Assembly: GCA_002746645.1 (NCBI GenBank)
Contig: PDPU01000024.1
Coordinates: 62,001 to 126,000, forward strand
Source of the DNA: Gammaproteobacteria bacterium
GTDB taxonomy: Bacteria > Pseudomonadota > Gammaproteobacteria > Granulosicoccales > Granulosicoccaceae
Length of the DNA: 64,000 nt
Reading direction: 5' to 3'
In this document: in pieces, positions 54,067 through 63,103 of the stretch
Position numbering within the stretch: position 1 is the first letter of the stretch
How the letters are laid out: the number at the start of each line of letters is the position of its first letter
The notes under the pieces: generated by a model
The model's input: only the letters and a program-made list of their open reading frames with translations
What the model was told of the DNA's origin: nothing
Database searches by the model: none
Position numbers and translations under genes: made by a program

Positions 54067-54573
54067 ATGGCTGACGAAAACACCAACCCGCAAGCCGGCG
54101 CCGCCGAAGGGCAGAGCGAAGGCCTGCAGTTCCGCATTCAACGCGTGTACCTCAAGGACGTTTCCTACGAATCGCCGCAGACACCCCATATTTTCGTCAC
54201 GCAGACGAACTGGCAGCCGAATGTGTCACTGCACCTCAACACCGAGTCGAGTAAACTCGACAACGACATGTACGAATGCGTGCTGACCGTGACCGCCACC
54301 GTCAAGTTGCAGGAGGAAACGGCCTATCTCGTGGAAGTAAAGCAGGGCGGCCTGTTCCTGATCAAGGGGTTCGACGAAAAGCGCCTCGGCGCCATGCTCG
54401 GCAGCTACTGTCCGAACATCCTTTTCCCTTTCGCGCGCGAAGAGATTGCCTCGCTCGTGCTGAAAGGAGGTTTTCCGCAACTCGTGCTCGACCCCGTGAA
54501 CTTCGATGCATTGTATGCGCAGCATCTCGAAAAGGGGCGTCAGAACGCACCGGCGCCGGAAACGCAGCAGTAA
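54067..54573 (+). CDS. secB: Protein-export chaperone SecB
   Basis: 168 residues. FRIQRVYLKDVSYESPQTPH, ECVLTVTATVKLQEETAYLV and SYCPNILFPFAREEIASLVL are diagnostic of SecB. The tetramer keeps preproteins unfolded and hands them to SecA. The start ATG 54067 gives a polar 20-residue lead as in relatives. The gene follows glutaredoxin by 90 bases, a conserved order. Confidence 0.97.
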   Translation: MADENTNPQAGAAEGQSEGLQFRIQRVYLKDVSYESPQTPHIFVTQTNWQPNVSLHLNTESSKLDNDMYECVLTVTATVKLQEETAYLVEVKQGGLFLIKGFDEKRLGAMLGSYCPNILFPFAREEIASLVLKGGFPQLVLDPVNFDALYAQHLEKGRQNAPAPETQQ

Positions 54574-54648
54574 CGGCACTCTGGCGGTATCTGTGGCGGT
54601 AGCCCGGCGGCAGCGACCGTCTGGCGGCTCATGCCATTCGATGCATCT

Positions 54649-55137
54649 TCAGTTCTGTGGCGCAGTACTTCGTTCGAGTGCAGGAAAACCGAGTTGCCGC
54701 AGTGCCTCGTAAGTCACGATGGACGCTGCATTCGAGAGGTTCAGACTGCGGCTGCCGTGTTGCATGGGGATGCGAATGCGCTCGGCAATGCGGTCGTGGT
54801 GCAATGCCTCATCGGGCAGGCCGCGTGATTCGGGTCCACAGAGCAGACAGTCGTCCGAGCGGTAGCTCACCTCGGCGTAAAGACGGCTTGCGCGGGTGGT
54901 CAGAGCCAGAACACGCTGCCGAGCGGACAGCGTGGCGAGCCAGTCTTCGAAGTTCCTGTGTACGGTGACACTGGCCATGTCGCGATAGTCGAGCCCTGCT
55001 CTTCTCAGCGCCTTCGTTTCCAGCGTGAAGCCGAGTGGCTCGATCAGGTGCAGCGCAACCCCGGCATTGGCCGTCAGGCGAATGAGATTGCCCGTGTTGG
55101 GCGGTATCTCGGGCTCGTACAGTATCAGGTGCAGCAT
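54649..55137 (-). CDS. trmL: tRNA (cytidine(34)-2'-O)-methyltransferase
   Basis: 162 residues, full length for TrmL/YibK. SPOUT-class motifs: LYEPEIPPNTGNLIRLTANA, CLLCGPESRGLPDEAL and the trefoil-knot end IRIPMQHGSRSLNLSNAASI. It methylates the wobble base of tRNA-Leu isoacceptors. It is convergent with secB (75 bases apart). In E. coli yibK also neighbours this block. Confidence 0.96.
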   Translation of the reverse strand: MLHLILYEPEIPPNTGNLIRLTANAGVALHLIEPLGFTLETKALRRAGLDYRDMASVTVHRNFEDWLATLSARQRVLALTTRASRLYAEVSYRSDDCLLCGPESRGLPDEALHHDRIAERIRIPMQHGSRSLNLSNAASIVTYEALRQLGFPALERSTAPQN

Positions 55138-55443
55138 CGGTGTTGAATCGGCAGCGAAGGTCGTCGCCTTCCCGCCACCGCGGCATCATTGCCGGAAGTC
55201 TCGACAAGGCAGGCAAGGGTTCCTGGCGGAAACGGGCATCATTGTATAATCTTCAACTGTCATCGCTGTTTCTCGAAATCCGCGCCATTCACCTGGGGCG
55301 TTCGTGCAGTTCCACTGGTATGGCATTTGCAATTTCACCCCTGCGTGCGTCATGCTTTGGACGTCGCTAGTCTTGCCGTGAGCTACCTGGCCATCCATGG
55401 TTGATCACGGTCCTCGCCGATAGTCGTAGCGGGTAGGTTGTCC
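55138..55443. other. Divergent intergenic stretch before the AAA ATPase gene
   Basis: About 305 bases between trmL (minus) and the ATPase gene (plus). No gene seen. The best signal is TATAAT at 55245-55250, with a poor -35 region (CCTGGC at 55222-55227), which would give a leader of about 185 bases for the secretion-like cluster. Confidence 0.5.
55245..55250 (+). promoter_or_regulatory. Consensus -10 element (TATAAT) before the secretion-like cluster
   Basis: A perfect TATAAT in an AT-rich patch; the matching -35 is weak, which suggests an activator-dependent promoter, or chance. Confidence 0.4.
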
Positions 55444-56379
55444 ATGAGATCGAACATCGACTTTGCACCAGTCGTCCGACGTCAGTTACCGGCTTCGGTA
55501 GACAGTCCCTTTCAGAATGTGCTGAACATTCTGAACTTCTTTGGTGGCGCTGGTCGGGGCGAACTACTCGATTTTCTCGTTCGTGGCATGGCCTCGCAGG
55601 GGCATCTTGTGCAGGTGCATGGCCCCCAAGGTACGGGCAAGACGCTGTTCTCCCTGGTCCTTGCCAATCGCCTCGCCGATGATTATTCGGTGGTGCGTCA
55701 CGATGTGGCTTGCCTCTCCGAGCGCAGCCTCCTGCGTCAGCTCATGCTCGAGTTCGGCATTCCGATCAATTCGCGAGTGCATCAGGTCAACGCCGCTTGC
55801 CGACTCCTGCGTCGGCGTCTGATCGACTCGATGGACTCGCACAAGCCGCCGGTGCTGCTGGTCGATTCCGCCGGTGATCCGCCCGAGGATGTCGTGCAGT
55901 TGCTGTATCGCCTCGCCATGATGAACGATGATGGCCGGCCGCTGCTGCGTATCGTGCTGTTTCGTCGTCATGCACCGGAGCCCGACGGCATGCAGCCACG
56001 CTGGATGCAGCATGGCGTGCACTGTCTGCATCCACTGAGCGCGGCCGAGACGGCCGAGTACATCCAGCATCGCACACTCCTGTTCGACTACCACCAGCGT
56101 GATGCCTTCGACAAGAACATGTGCGAGTTCGTGGCTGAAAAGACAGGTGGAAACATTGCAGCCATCAACCAGCTCGCGCGCCGCGCCTGGTTCATCGCAC
56201 GCCGTGCGGGCAAGGATGCGCCGAGCATGTCCGAGCTTCTGATGGCGGCGGTGCCATGCAACCTTGCCGACAACAAGGTCGAGCCAAGGTTCGTGAGTCG
56301 TCATCGTGGTTGGCTCGTGCTGTCCCTGACGATGGCTGTGGTCGCAACGTTCGCGTTGCTGCTGTGGTACATGGCCTGA
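55444..56379 (+). CDS. MshM/ExeA-like AAA+ ATPase
   Basis: 311 residues from ATG 55444 (a TTG at 55438 is also in frame), with GGTAGG upstream. Walker A HGPQGTGKTLFSLVLANRL, Walker B PPVLLVDSAGD (Asp-Ser rather than Asp-Glu), and sensor region GGNIAAINQLARRAWFIARR. A C-terminal membrane helix (WLVLSLTMAVVATFALLLWY) closes the chain. ExeA/GspA and MshM ATPases have this layout and help insert secretins through the cell wall, usually with a peptidoglycan-binding tail that is missing here. A secretin gene follows 249 bases later. PF13401-type AAA is the safest label. Confidence 0.8.
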   Translation: MRSNIDFAPVVRRQLPASVDSPFQNVLNILNFFGGAGRGELLDFLVRGMASQGHLVQVHGPQGTGKTLFSLVLANRLADDYSVVRHDVACLSERSLLRQLMLEFGIPINSRVHQVNAACRLLRRRLIDSMDSHKPPVLLVDSAGDPPEDVVQLLYRLAMMNDDGRPLLRIVLFRRHAPEPDGMQPRWMQHGVHCLHPLSAAETAEYIQHRTLLFDYHQRDAFDKNMCEFVAEKTGGNIAAINQLARRAWFIARRAGKDAPSMSELLMAAVPCNLADNKVEPRFVSRHRGWLVLSLTMAVVATFALLLWYMA

Positions 56380-56460
56380 CGCCTTCGATGCCACGTTTCG
56401 CTCAGCGACTGACGCGACGCCGTTTTCGGATCGTGGAGTCGGCAGGTGTTTACGATGTTG

Positions 56461-56540
56461 AAGGTGCTTGAAGGTGCTGGAAGGTGCTGGAAGGTGCTTG
56501 AAGGTGCTTGAAGGTGCTTGAAGGTGCTTGAAGGTGCTTG
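56461..56540. repeat. 10-bp intergenic minisatellite, 8 copies
   Basis: Eight tandem AAGGTGCTTG units, two with a G for the T (AAGGTGCTGG). The array ends about 88 bases before the secretin GTG start, inside the probable promoter/leader region. Ten bases is about one helical turn, so copy changes would shift spacing by whole turns. Confidence 0.95.
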
Positions 56541-56628
56541 AAGTGCGGCACCTGCTCGCGTAGTATCGTCAAATCATTGGCAGGATCGCCGATGTGTCTC
56601 GTCCACGTTCACGACAAAGGGAGTTGTT

Positions 56629-58362
56629 GTGTGGAGTCTGCTTCGGCCGCCCTCGTTGGTGGCACCCACCGTGTTTGTTCTCGTTGCCGCGCCGCTTTCG
56701 GGCTGCGTCTGGCAAGGCGCGTCCGAGTCGTTGGCGGGCTTTCGGTACAGCCGGGATGCTCCATCCTCGCTTGCTGCCGCAGTCCCCGCGGCGCCCGCAG
56801 TGCCCGCACCTCCGCGGGCGACCGGAGCGACTTCGGCGGTGCCCGTGGTTTCGGCGGCGCCGACGGAGGCAGACCCCGAGGATATTCACGGGCGCATTGC
56901 CGCGGCCATGGCGCAATCGCGTGCCCTGGTGCCGCCGGATGTGCAACGCTCCGCCGAAGCTGATCCCGAGCCGCGACTCTCGCTCTCGAGCCGCACGCTG
57001 AGTGCTGCGATTGTTCTCGAAGAGCTGGCAAGGCAGCACGGCCTTGATCTCGTGCTGCGGGGTGACTTCTCGCAACCGCTCGATATCGACATCGACGCAG
57101 CGAAGCTGATGCCGGCGCTCGATGCGATTGTCGAGTCGCTCGATGGCTTCTGGTCGATTTCGGGCAGATCCCTGGTGGTTGCGGTCGGCGAGCGCATCAG
57201 TGCCAGTCATGCCGTCGACTACCTGAATCTTGCCCGTCACACACGCAGCAGCGTATCGCTTGCAACCGAGGTGGGAACGCTCGCACGTGGCCTCGATACC
57301 CTCGTTGCCAGCAACAGCTCATCGGCCGAAGTGGTCAACGAGGCCTCGCAGGATTTCTGGGCGGCGCTGGCACGTGACGTGGAGGTGATGGCCGCGGCCC
57401 TCGATCCCGCCGCCAGTCTCTCGCTCAATGCCGAACTCGGCCTGCTGACGCTGACGGCGCACCCGGCGCTGCATCGCAAACTCGGACGCTATCTCGACGA
57501 ACTGCATCGCCGTGCGCGGGCACAGGTGCTGATCGAAGCGAGCGTGGTGGAACTCGGGCTCTCGCGCGCCTTTGCCGCCGGTGTCGACTGGCAGATGCTG
57601 GCGCGGGGCATCAACGGCATCAGTGCGGTGCAGAGCCTTGCCGGTCTGCCATTGCCCGAGAGTGCCGCGACACCGTTGCCGGCGACCTCACCCGATGCCC
57701 TGTTCAGCCTCGTGAGCCAGAACTCGACCGCCGACGTGCGTGCCACGCTGAAGCTGCTCGATACCTTCGGGGACGTGCGCATTCTCTCGCAGCCGCGGGT
57801 GATCGCCCTCAACAATCAGCCTTCGGTGCTGAAGGTCGTCGACAACCGCGTGTACTTCTCGATCCAGGTGGAGCGTCGCCGCATCGACGAGGAAGAAGAA
57901 CTCATCACGGCTACCGAGATCCACACGGTGCCGGTGGGTCTCGTGATGGTGGTGACGCCGCAGATCGGCCTGAACGGCGATGTCATGCTGAGCGTGCGGC
58001 CAACGCTTTCGCGCATTCTCGGCTTCGTCAACGACCCCAACCCGGCACTCGCCGATGCGCACGTGGTCAACGGCGTGCCTGAAATCCAGGTGCGCGAGAT
58101 GGAGTCGGTGTTGCGTGTGGCGAGCGGGCAGCAGGCGGTCATCGGCGGGCTCATGCAGCAGCGAAGCACTCGTGATGCACGCGGCCTGCCGGTGCTCGAA
58201 CGGATGCCGTTCATCGGCTCCGTGTTTTCGCAGAAACGACGTGAACAGCAACAGACCGAACTCCTGATCGTGCTCCGACCGCTCGTGCTGCCCGGACGAA
58301 CGCCACGGGAAGAACAGCTGGATCGGCTTGTGGCCGCCGCCGGGCAGGGGGTGCAGCCGTGA
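56629..58362 (+). CDS. MshL/PilQ-type secretin, lipoprotein
   Basis: 577 residues from GTG 56629, with AGGGAG upstream. The signal peptide ends with lipobox LSGC near residue 26. An Ala/Pro-rich stretch follows, then the N-domains (LSAAIVLEELARQHGLDLVL, the STN-like fold), and the secretin core. The core has VLIEASVVELGLSRAFAAGV, LSQPRVIALNNQPSVLKV, the VPVGLVMVVTPQI strand and GGLMQQ...PFIGSVFS...ELLIVLRPLVL at the end. It would form the outer-membrane pore of an MSHA/type IV pilus-like or type II system. The stop overlaps the ATPase gene (GTGA). Confidence 0.9.
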   Translation: MWSLLRPPSLVAPTVFVLVAAPLSGCVWQGASESLAGFRYSRDAPSSLAAAVPAAPAVPAPPRATGATSAVPVVSAAPTEADPEDIHGRIAAAMAQSRALVPPDVQRSAEADPEPRLSLSSRTLSAAIVLEELARQHGLDLVLRGDFSQPLDIDIDAAKLMPALDAIVESLDGFWSISGRSLVVAVGERISASHAVDYLNLARHTRSSVSLATEVGTLARGLDTLVASNSSSAEVVNEASQDFWAALARDVEVMAAALDPAASLSLNAELGLLTLTAHPALHRKLGRYLDELHRRARAQVLIEASVVELGLSRAFAAGVDWQMLARGINGISAVQSLAGLPLPESAATPLPATSPDALFSLVSQNSTADVRATLKLLDTFGDVRILSQPRVIALNNQPSVLKVVDNRVYFSIQVERRRIDEEEELITATEIHTVPVGLVMVVTPQIGLNGDVMLSVRPTLSRILGFVNDPNPALADAHVVNGVPEIQVREMESVLRVASGQQAVIGGLMQQRSTRDARGLPVLERMPFIGSVFSQKRREQQQTELLIVLRPLVLPGRTPREEQLDRLVAAAGQGVQP

Positions 58363-59936
58363 GCGAGCCGGTGGCGATGGAACGCGAACCGCTGCGCATC
58401 CTGCCGAGTGCCGAGGCGCTCGCGTACCTGCCTGCGGAGCTGGCAAGGCGCTGGCGTGCGCTGCCGATGCACCTCTCCGCAGATGGCTCTCGATTGCTGC
58501 TGGCAGTGGAAGAGTCGCCCCGTTCATCCGAGACGGCGAGCGACGGTGTGCTGGCGCGATACCTTGGTGAGGCGCCGGTGGCGACGAGGGTGCCGGTGCC
58601 GTCGGGTTCGCTGATGGCAGCCATCGAGCGCGCCTATGACACGCCCGAAGCGGTCCGTGAGGGCCCGTTGACAGCGCTGGCAGAGGCCACTCGGGAACCG
58701 GATGAAAGTACGGTTGTTGTCACGGTCGACCGGATCGTGCGCGAGGCGGTGGCGGCACGTGCATCCGACATTCATCTGTCGCCCGAGAGCGATACGGCCG
58801 TGCTCAGGTTCCGCGTCGATGGCGTGCTCGAGCCCGTGACGCGCTTTCCGGTGCGATGGTTCGAGGCGCTCTGCAACCGCTTCAAGGTGCTGGCCGACAT
58901 GGATGTGGCGCGTCGCCATCAGCCACAGGATGGTCAGTTCCGGGTACTGGCCGAAGGGCGACACATCGATCTCAGACTCTCGACGCTGCCGCTGATCGGT
59001 GGCGAAAACCTCGTGATTCGCCTGCTCGACCAGCGACAACGCAAGCGCTCGCTGGCGAGCCTTGAGCAACCTCCGGCGATCGCACGGCAACTTCGTCATG
59101 CCATCACGCAACCGCGCGGTCTCATCGTCGTTGCGGGACCCACCGGCAGCGGCAAGAGCACAACCCTGCACTGCCTCCTGGGTGAACTCGATGCCGGCGA
59201 ACTCAACATCATGACGCTCGAAGCGCCGGTCGAGACGCGGGTTTCCGGTTACCGGCAGAGCGCCATCGACGAAGCACGTGGCTACGGATTCGCCAGCGGA
59301 CTACGCGCCGTGCTGCGGCAGGATCCGGACGTGCTGCTCGTGGGCGAGATCCGTGACGAGGAAAGCTGTGCGCTCGTGACACGCGCCGTGCTGACGGGCC
59401 ATCGGGTGCTGACGAGCGTGCATGCCGCCGATGCCCTCGGTGCCATTCATCGCCTGAGCGAACTCGGCATGCCGCGCTCGGTACTCGCGCACGAACTCAC
59501 GGCCCTGCTCGCGCAGCGGCTGATGCGCCGGCGTTGCGCGGCCTGTGAAGGCAGCCTGTCATCTGCCCCGTCCTCTGCCGCGTCCTCTGCCCCGTCATCC
59601 GCGCCGTCATCCGCGCCGTCATCCGCGCCGTCATCCGCGCCGTCATCCGCGTCGTCATCCGCGCCGTCATCCGCGCCGGCATGCGCGCCGTGTGCAGCCT
59701 GCGGTGGCAGCGGTTATCGGCAACGCATTGCCGTCATCGAATGTCTGCCCGTCAACGATGCCATCCGTGCTGCCATCGCAGCAGCGGTCGACAGGACCGA
59801 ACTGCAGGCCCTGCTTGGGGCATCCGGTGCACGGTCGCTCGTGGAGGCGGCAGAGGATCTGGTGGCGCGTGGACTCAGCGACGCAGCCGAACTGGCGCGT
59901 GTGTTCGGTCGGGGGAGCAGTCATGAAGGCGCTTGA
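58359..59936 (+). CDS. GspE/PilB/MshE-type assembly ATPase with repeat insert in its zinc motif
   Basis: 525 residues from GTG 58359. Walker A GPTGSGKSTT (about residue 262), Walker B LLVGEIRDEES and His box TGHRVLTSVHAADA are normal. The Asp box reads TLEAPVE where the family has EDPxE. The C-terminal tetracysteine zinc motif (CAAC ... CAPCAACGGSGY) is split by about 45 residues of a Ser-Ser-Ala-Pro repeat (nucleotides about 59562-59690). The hexamer powers pilin or pseudopilin assembly from the cytoplasm. It overlaps the secretin gene by 4 bases and the gspF-like gene by 14. Confidence 0.88.
   Translation: MSEPVAMEREPLRILPSAEALAYLPAELARRWRALPMHLSADGSRLLLAVEESPRSSETASDGVLARYLGEAPVATRVPVPSGSLMAAIERAYDTPEAVREGPLTALAEATREPDESTVVVTVDRIVREAVAARASDIHLSPESDTAVLRFRVDGVLEPVTRFPVRWFEALCNRFKVLADMDVARRHQPQDGQFRVLAEGRHIDLRLSTLPLIGGENLVIRLLDQRQRKRSLASLEQPPAIARQLRHAITQPRGLIVVAGPTGSGKSTTLHCLLGELDAGELNIMTLEAPVETRVSGYRQSAIDEARGYGFASGLRAVLRQDPDVLLVGEIRDEESCALVTRAVLTGHRVLTSVHAADALGAIHRLSELGMPRSVLAHELTALLAQRLMRRRCAACEGSLSSAPSSAASSAPSSAPSSAPSSAPSSAPSSASSSAPSSAPACAPCAACGGSGYRQRIAVIECLPVNDAIRAAIAAAVDRTELQALLGASGARSLVEAAEDLVARGLSDAAELARVFGRGSSHEGA
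59562..59690. repeat. 12-bp tandem repeat encoding Ser-Ser-Ala-Pro
   Basis: About nine to ten units of CCGTCATCCGCG or near variants, in frame within the GspE-like gene. The central units are identical. The repeat falls exactly between the two Cys pairs of the zinc motif. Confidence 0.92.
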
Positions 59937-61044
59937 TGTTGCTGCGTGGTCAACACGGCATGCACACCGGTACGCACCGCAGCGGGCAACTCGCCTTCGC
60001 GAGCGCGAGTTGCTGCTGGCGCTGTTTCACCTCGGGCATCTGCTCGCCGGGGGCGTGCCACTCTCGAACGCGCTCGAGGAGCTGGTGAAAATGGAGTCGC
60101 GGCTCCCGGCCAGGCTTCTGTGGCAGTCGGTGCAGCGGCAGATCGATGGTGGCCAGGCACTCTCTGCCGCCCTCGCGCAGCACCCGCGTGCCTTTCCCGA
60201 GTTGCTGGTGGTGCTGGTCCGGAGTGGCGAAACGACGGGAAACCTCGCAGAAGCGCTCGAAGCGGCCGAAAAGCTCCTGTCGGAACGGCAGGATCGCCGC
60301 AGCCGTCTGCTGACGGCGCTCACCTATCCCGTGTTTGCCTTCGTGGTGGTGATTGCCTGTACGGTATTCCTGCTGCTGTCGGTGGTGCCCGTTCTGGCCG
60401 ACACCCTGCGCGCAATGGCGGCCATCGGTGGTCAGGCACTTCCCTGGCACACCGAGTTGCTCGTGGCGATGTCGAACGGTCTTGGCGTGTTCGTGGCGAG
60501 CCCGTTGCCGATCGTGCTGCCTGCGCTGGGCTTCATTGCGATCGTCTTCGGCAGAAGGTCGGCGCAGGGGCGCCGGTACATCGATCGCTTTCTCCAGAGA
60601 CTGCCACTGATCGGCGAGGCTTCCCGGCAGCTCGCGCTGGCGACCTACAGCGCCACCTGGGCGCGTCTTGCCGACGCCGGTGTCGCCCACCCCGAGGCGA
60701 TGTCACTCGCCGGGAAGACCGTGACCAATCGTCATCTCGGGGCTGAACTCGAAGGTGCGCGCGCAGCCGTGGCGAACGGAGCCAGTCTCACGCGTGCCTT
60801 TGGCGACCGGGATCTGCCGTCGCTGTTCCTCCGCATGGTTCACGGTGGCGCCGAGAGTGGGCAGTTGTCCGTGACGCTTGAACGTGCAGCGGTGCAGTTG
60901 CACGCACTCGCCGATCACCGCGTGCGGCGACTCGAGGCGCTGACGGGGCCTCTGCTGATGTTGCTCGTGGCACTGGTGCTCATTGCTCTGGTGGTGTCCC
61001 TGCTGATGCCTCTGCAGACGCTTGCCGGGGAGCTGCCGGGATGA
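59923..61044 (+). CDS. GspF/PilC/MshG-type inner-membrane platform protein
   Basis: 373 residues from ATG 59923, with GGGGGAG just upstream; the open frame begins earlier inside the ATPase gene. Two T2SSF domains: ELLLALFHLGHLLAGGVPLS...LVRSGETTGNLAEALEAAE, and ARLADAGVAHPEAMSLAG...MVHGGAESGQLSVTLERAA. Three membrane helices at about 130-150, 175-200 and 345-367. It anchors the assembly ATPase and handles pilin extraction. Its stop overlaps the next ATG by 4 bases. Confidence 0.92.
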   Translation: MKALDVAAWSTRHAHRYAPQRATRLRERELLLALFHLGHLLAGGVPLSNALEELVKMESRLPARLLWQSVQRQIDGGQALSAALAQHPRAFPELLVVLVRSGETTGNLAEALEAAEKLLSERQDRRSRLLTALTYPVFAFVVVIACTVFLLLSVVPVLADTLRAMAAIGGQALPWHTELLVAMSNGLGVFVASPLPIVLPALGFIAIVFGRRSAQGRRYIDRFLQRLPLIGEASRQLALATYSATWARLADAGVAHPEAMSLAGKTVTNRHLGAELEGARAAVANGASLTRAFGDRDLPSLFLRMVHGGAESGQLSVTLERAAVQLHALADHRVRRLEALTGPLLMLLVALVLIALVVSLLMPLQTLAGELPG

Positions 61045-62513
61045 TCAAACGGTCTGGCAGCAGGGATCACTCGCTGCTTCTGCTCGATGACCATGCCCTG
61101 TGGCTGGCGTCGACCGGCGAAGGTGGCAAGGTCGTCTGGCGACTGCTGGCCCGTGTTCCGTCAGGTGCCGAAGACGGGCATGAGTTGCGTCCATGGGCAA
61201 TCGACGAAGACGGCGAAGTCATCCTGCCGATGCTTCTCTGCAGCGTGCTCGAGGAGTGCGAGACGCTCGAACTGACACCCAGTGAAACCGGCCTCTCCCT
61301 GAAGGCGCGGTTGCGATTGATGGCCTTCGGGCGTGCAGACGTGCCACTGGGCGACACGCTTCTGCAGGCACTCCGCGGCGGCTCCGGTCAGACGCGTGTG
61401 TCGCTGCTGCACGCTCCGTTGCCGCGCGCCGCCCTGCCGTGGATCGAGGATCTGCAGAACGCAGGTGTGGTGATCGAGGGCGTACTGCCTTCCTCTCGCA
61501 TGCTGGCCGCCTGTCTCGGCGGGGAAGCGTCCCGTCTCGAGATCGATGCGACCGTGCCGGGTGGTGATGCCCGTCTGAGCGTGGCCGCGGAGCGTGGCAG
61601 GGTGCTGGCGACCGGCAACGACATCAGCTCCGATGGAGACTGGCAGGAACGTGGCCTGCCGGTGATGCGCGAACGCCGCGACATGAGCTTCGAGAACGGG
61701 GTGCCCGCACGGCTTCAGCTTCTGTTCGCGCTCTGGTGTGAACTCGCTGGCGAGGCAGGTGGACGGAGGCGCCGTGGCCTGCCCTGGCTGCGCCCCCTCT
61801 GGATCGAAGCATCACGGACACGTCTTGCCGAAATCCGCCGCGCAGAACGCATGGAAAAGGCACAGCCGATCGCACTTCTCGTGGTGCTGCTCTGTGTGCT
61901 GGCGCTGCTCGGTACGCTGTGGCGAGCACTGCCGGCGATTCACACCGACAGGGCGCGGCAGGCAGAGTTGGTCGAGGAGATTCACGAAGATCTCGAAGTG
62001 CTGCATGCGCGCCATCCCGTACCTGAGCGGGCGTCTCGCCAGCTTCGCGAAGTGACTCAGTTGCGCGACACCATGCTCACGAGGCCTGTGGCCCTGTTGC
62101 AACTTGTCGGCGACGTGCTCGGCGAGGTGCCCGGAGTGACGCTCTCGGGTATCGAATGGTGGGCGCGCGATGACACCGAGGCGCTGTCACCAACGGCCGA
62201 TCTCGTGGGTAGTGCGATGTCGCTCGAGGTCAACGACAGTGGTCAGGCTTCGCCGTGGCTGCAACTGAAACTCTCCGGCGAGTTGTCCGACGAGCCTTAC
62301 GGGCAGCTCGGTGCGGCCGAGCGGCAGCGGCGCTTCGACGAACTGCTGGCCGCCATCGACGGGAAACAGGCCATCGATGAGCATGTCGTGCTGGAAAGCC
62401 CCATCGGCAATCTGTTACGCAGCAGTGACGCCGGCGTCGAGCGCGATCAGGCGCGCTTTGCAATTCTGATGCGTGTTGACGCGAGCGTACTCGACAGGCG
62501 GGCAGAGCCATGA
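61041..62513 (+). CDS. PilN/GspL/MshI-like assembly protein
   Basis: 490 residues. The N-terminal half (about 10-260) is soluble and acidic and may be a PilM/GspL-type actin-like domain worn beyond recognition. One membrane helix (IALLVVLLCVLALLGTLWRA, about 275-295) is followed by a periplasmic coiled coil (QAELVEEIHEDLEVLHARHP) and a ferredoxin-like PilN part (VALLQLVGDVLGEVPGVTLSGIEWW). It would link the cytoplasmic motor to the periplasm. ATGA overlaps at both ends show strict operon coupling. Confidence 0.68.
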   Translation: MIKRSGSRDHSLLLLDDHALWLASTGEGGKVVWRLLARVPSGAEDGHELRPWAIDEDGEVILPMLLCSVLEECETLELTPSETGLSLKARLRLMAFGRADVPLGDTLLQALRGGSGQTRVSLLHAPLPRAALPWIEDLQNAGVVIEGVLPSSRMLAACLGGEASRLEIDATVPGGDARLSVAAERGRVLATGNDISSDGDWQERGLPVMRERRDMSFENGVPARLQLLFALWCELAGEAGGRRRRGLPWLRPLWIEASRTRLAEIRRAERMEKAQPIALLVVLLCVLALLGTLWRALPAIHTDRARQAELVEEIHEDLEVLHARHPVPERASRQLREVTQLRDTMLTRPVALLQLVGDVLGEVPGVTLSGIEWWARDDTEALSPTADLVGSAMSLEVNDSGQASPWLQLKLSGELSDEPYGQLGAAERQRRFDELLAAIDGKQAIDEHVVLESPIGNLLRSSDAGVERDQARFAILMRVDASVLDRRAEP

Positions 62514-63103
62514 GCATGATGACCTCGCTCGTCGGCAGGGGGGCAACACCGCTGCGTCTCGCGTTGCTGGCGGGGCTGGCAGTGCTCATGACGGCACTTG
62601 CTCTCGGCGCTGACCACTGGCGTCGTCACGAAGCGGCGCTGCTGCAGTCGACGCGCCACGAACACCAGCGTGTGCGCGAACAACGGCACCGTCTGACCGA
62701 AACCGGCAGCGCCTGGTTGCTCGAGGCCACGCAGCGTTCACCGGATTCCCTGAGAGTGCAATTGCTCGAGCATCTCGATGCCACACCGCTGCCCGCCGGC
62801 GTGCTCGCGATGGAACACGACATCATTCCCGGCACCGACATGCAGGCCATGATGCCGCATGCTCATGGCCTGCATGACCCCTACCAGCCGGGAATGACGT
62901 CCGTGCAGCGCCTGGTGCTCGATGCACGACTGCTCGATGGCGAGAGTCTGATCGAGCTGCTCGTGTGGCTCTCGCGGGCGAGCGACTGGCCTTACGAACT
63001 GCGTGCCGCTCGCATCGAGCTCGAGGATGACGCAATCACCGCCGTACTGGTGATCGACTTCCACCATCTACTCGCAACCGCCAATCAGGAGCCGCGTCCG
63101 TGA
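62510..63103 (+). CDS. PilO/GspM/MshJ-like assembly protein
   Basis: 197 residues. A short cytoplasmic start, a membrane helix (LRLALLAGLAVLMTALALGA), a coiled coil rich in His/Arg/Glu (HEHQRVREQRHRLTETGSAW), then a globular periplasmic domain with LVLDARLLDGESLIELLVWL typical of PilO-like folds. It would pair with the preceding PilN-like protein. ATGA overlap upstream, GTGA overlap downstream. Confidence 0.68.
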   Translation: MSMMTSLVGRGATPLRLALLAGLAVLMTALALGADHWRRHEAALLQSTRHEHQRVREQRHRLTETGSAWLLEATQRSPDSLRVQLLEHLDATPLPAGVLAMEHDIIPGTDMQAMMPHAHGLHDPYQPGMTSVQRLVLDARLLDGESLIELLVWLSRASDWPYELRAARIELEDDAITAVLVIDFHHLLATANQEPRP

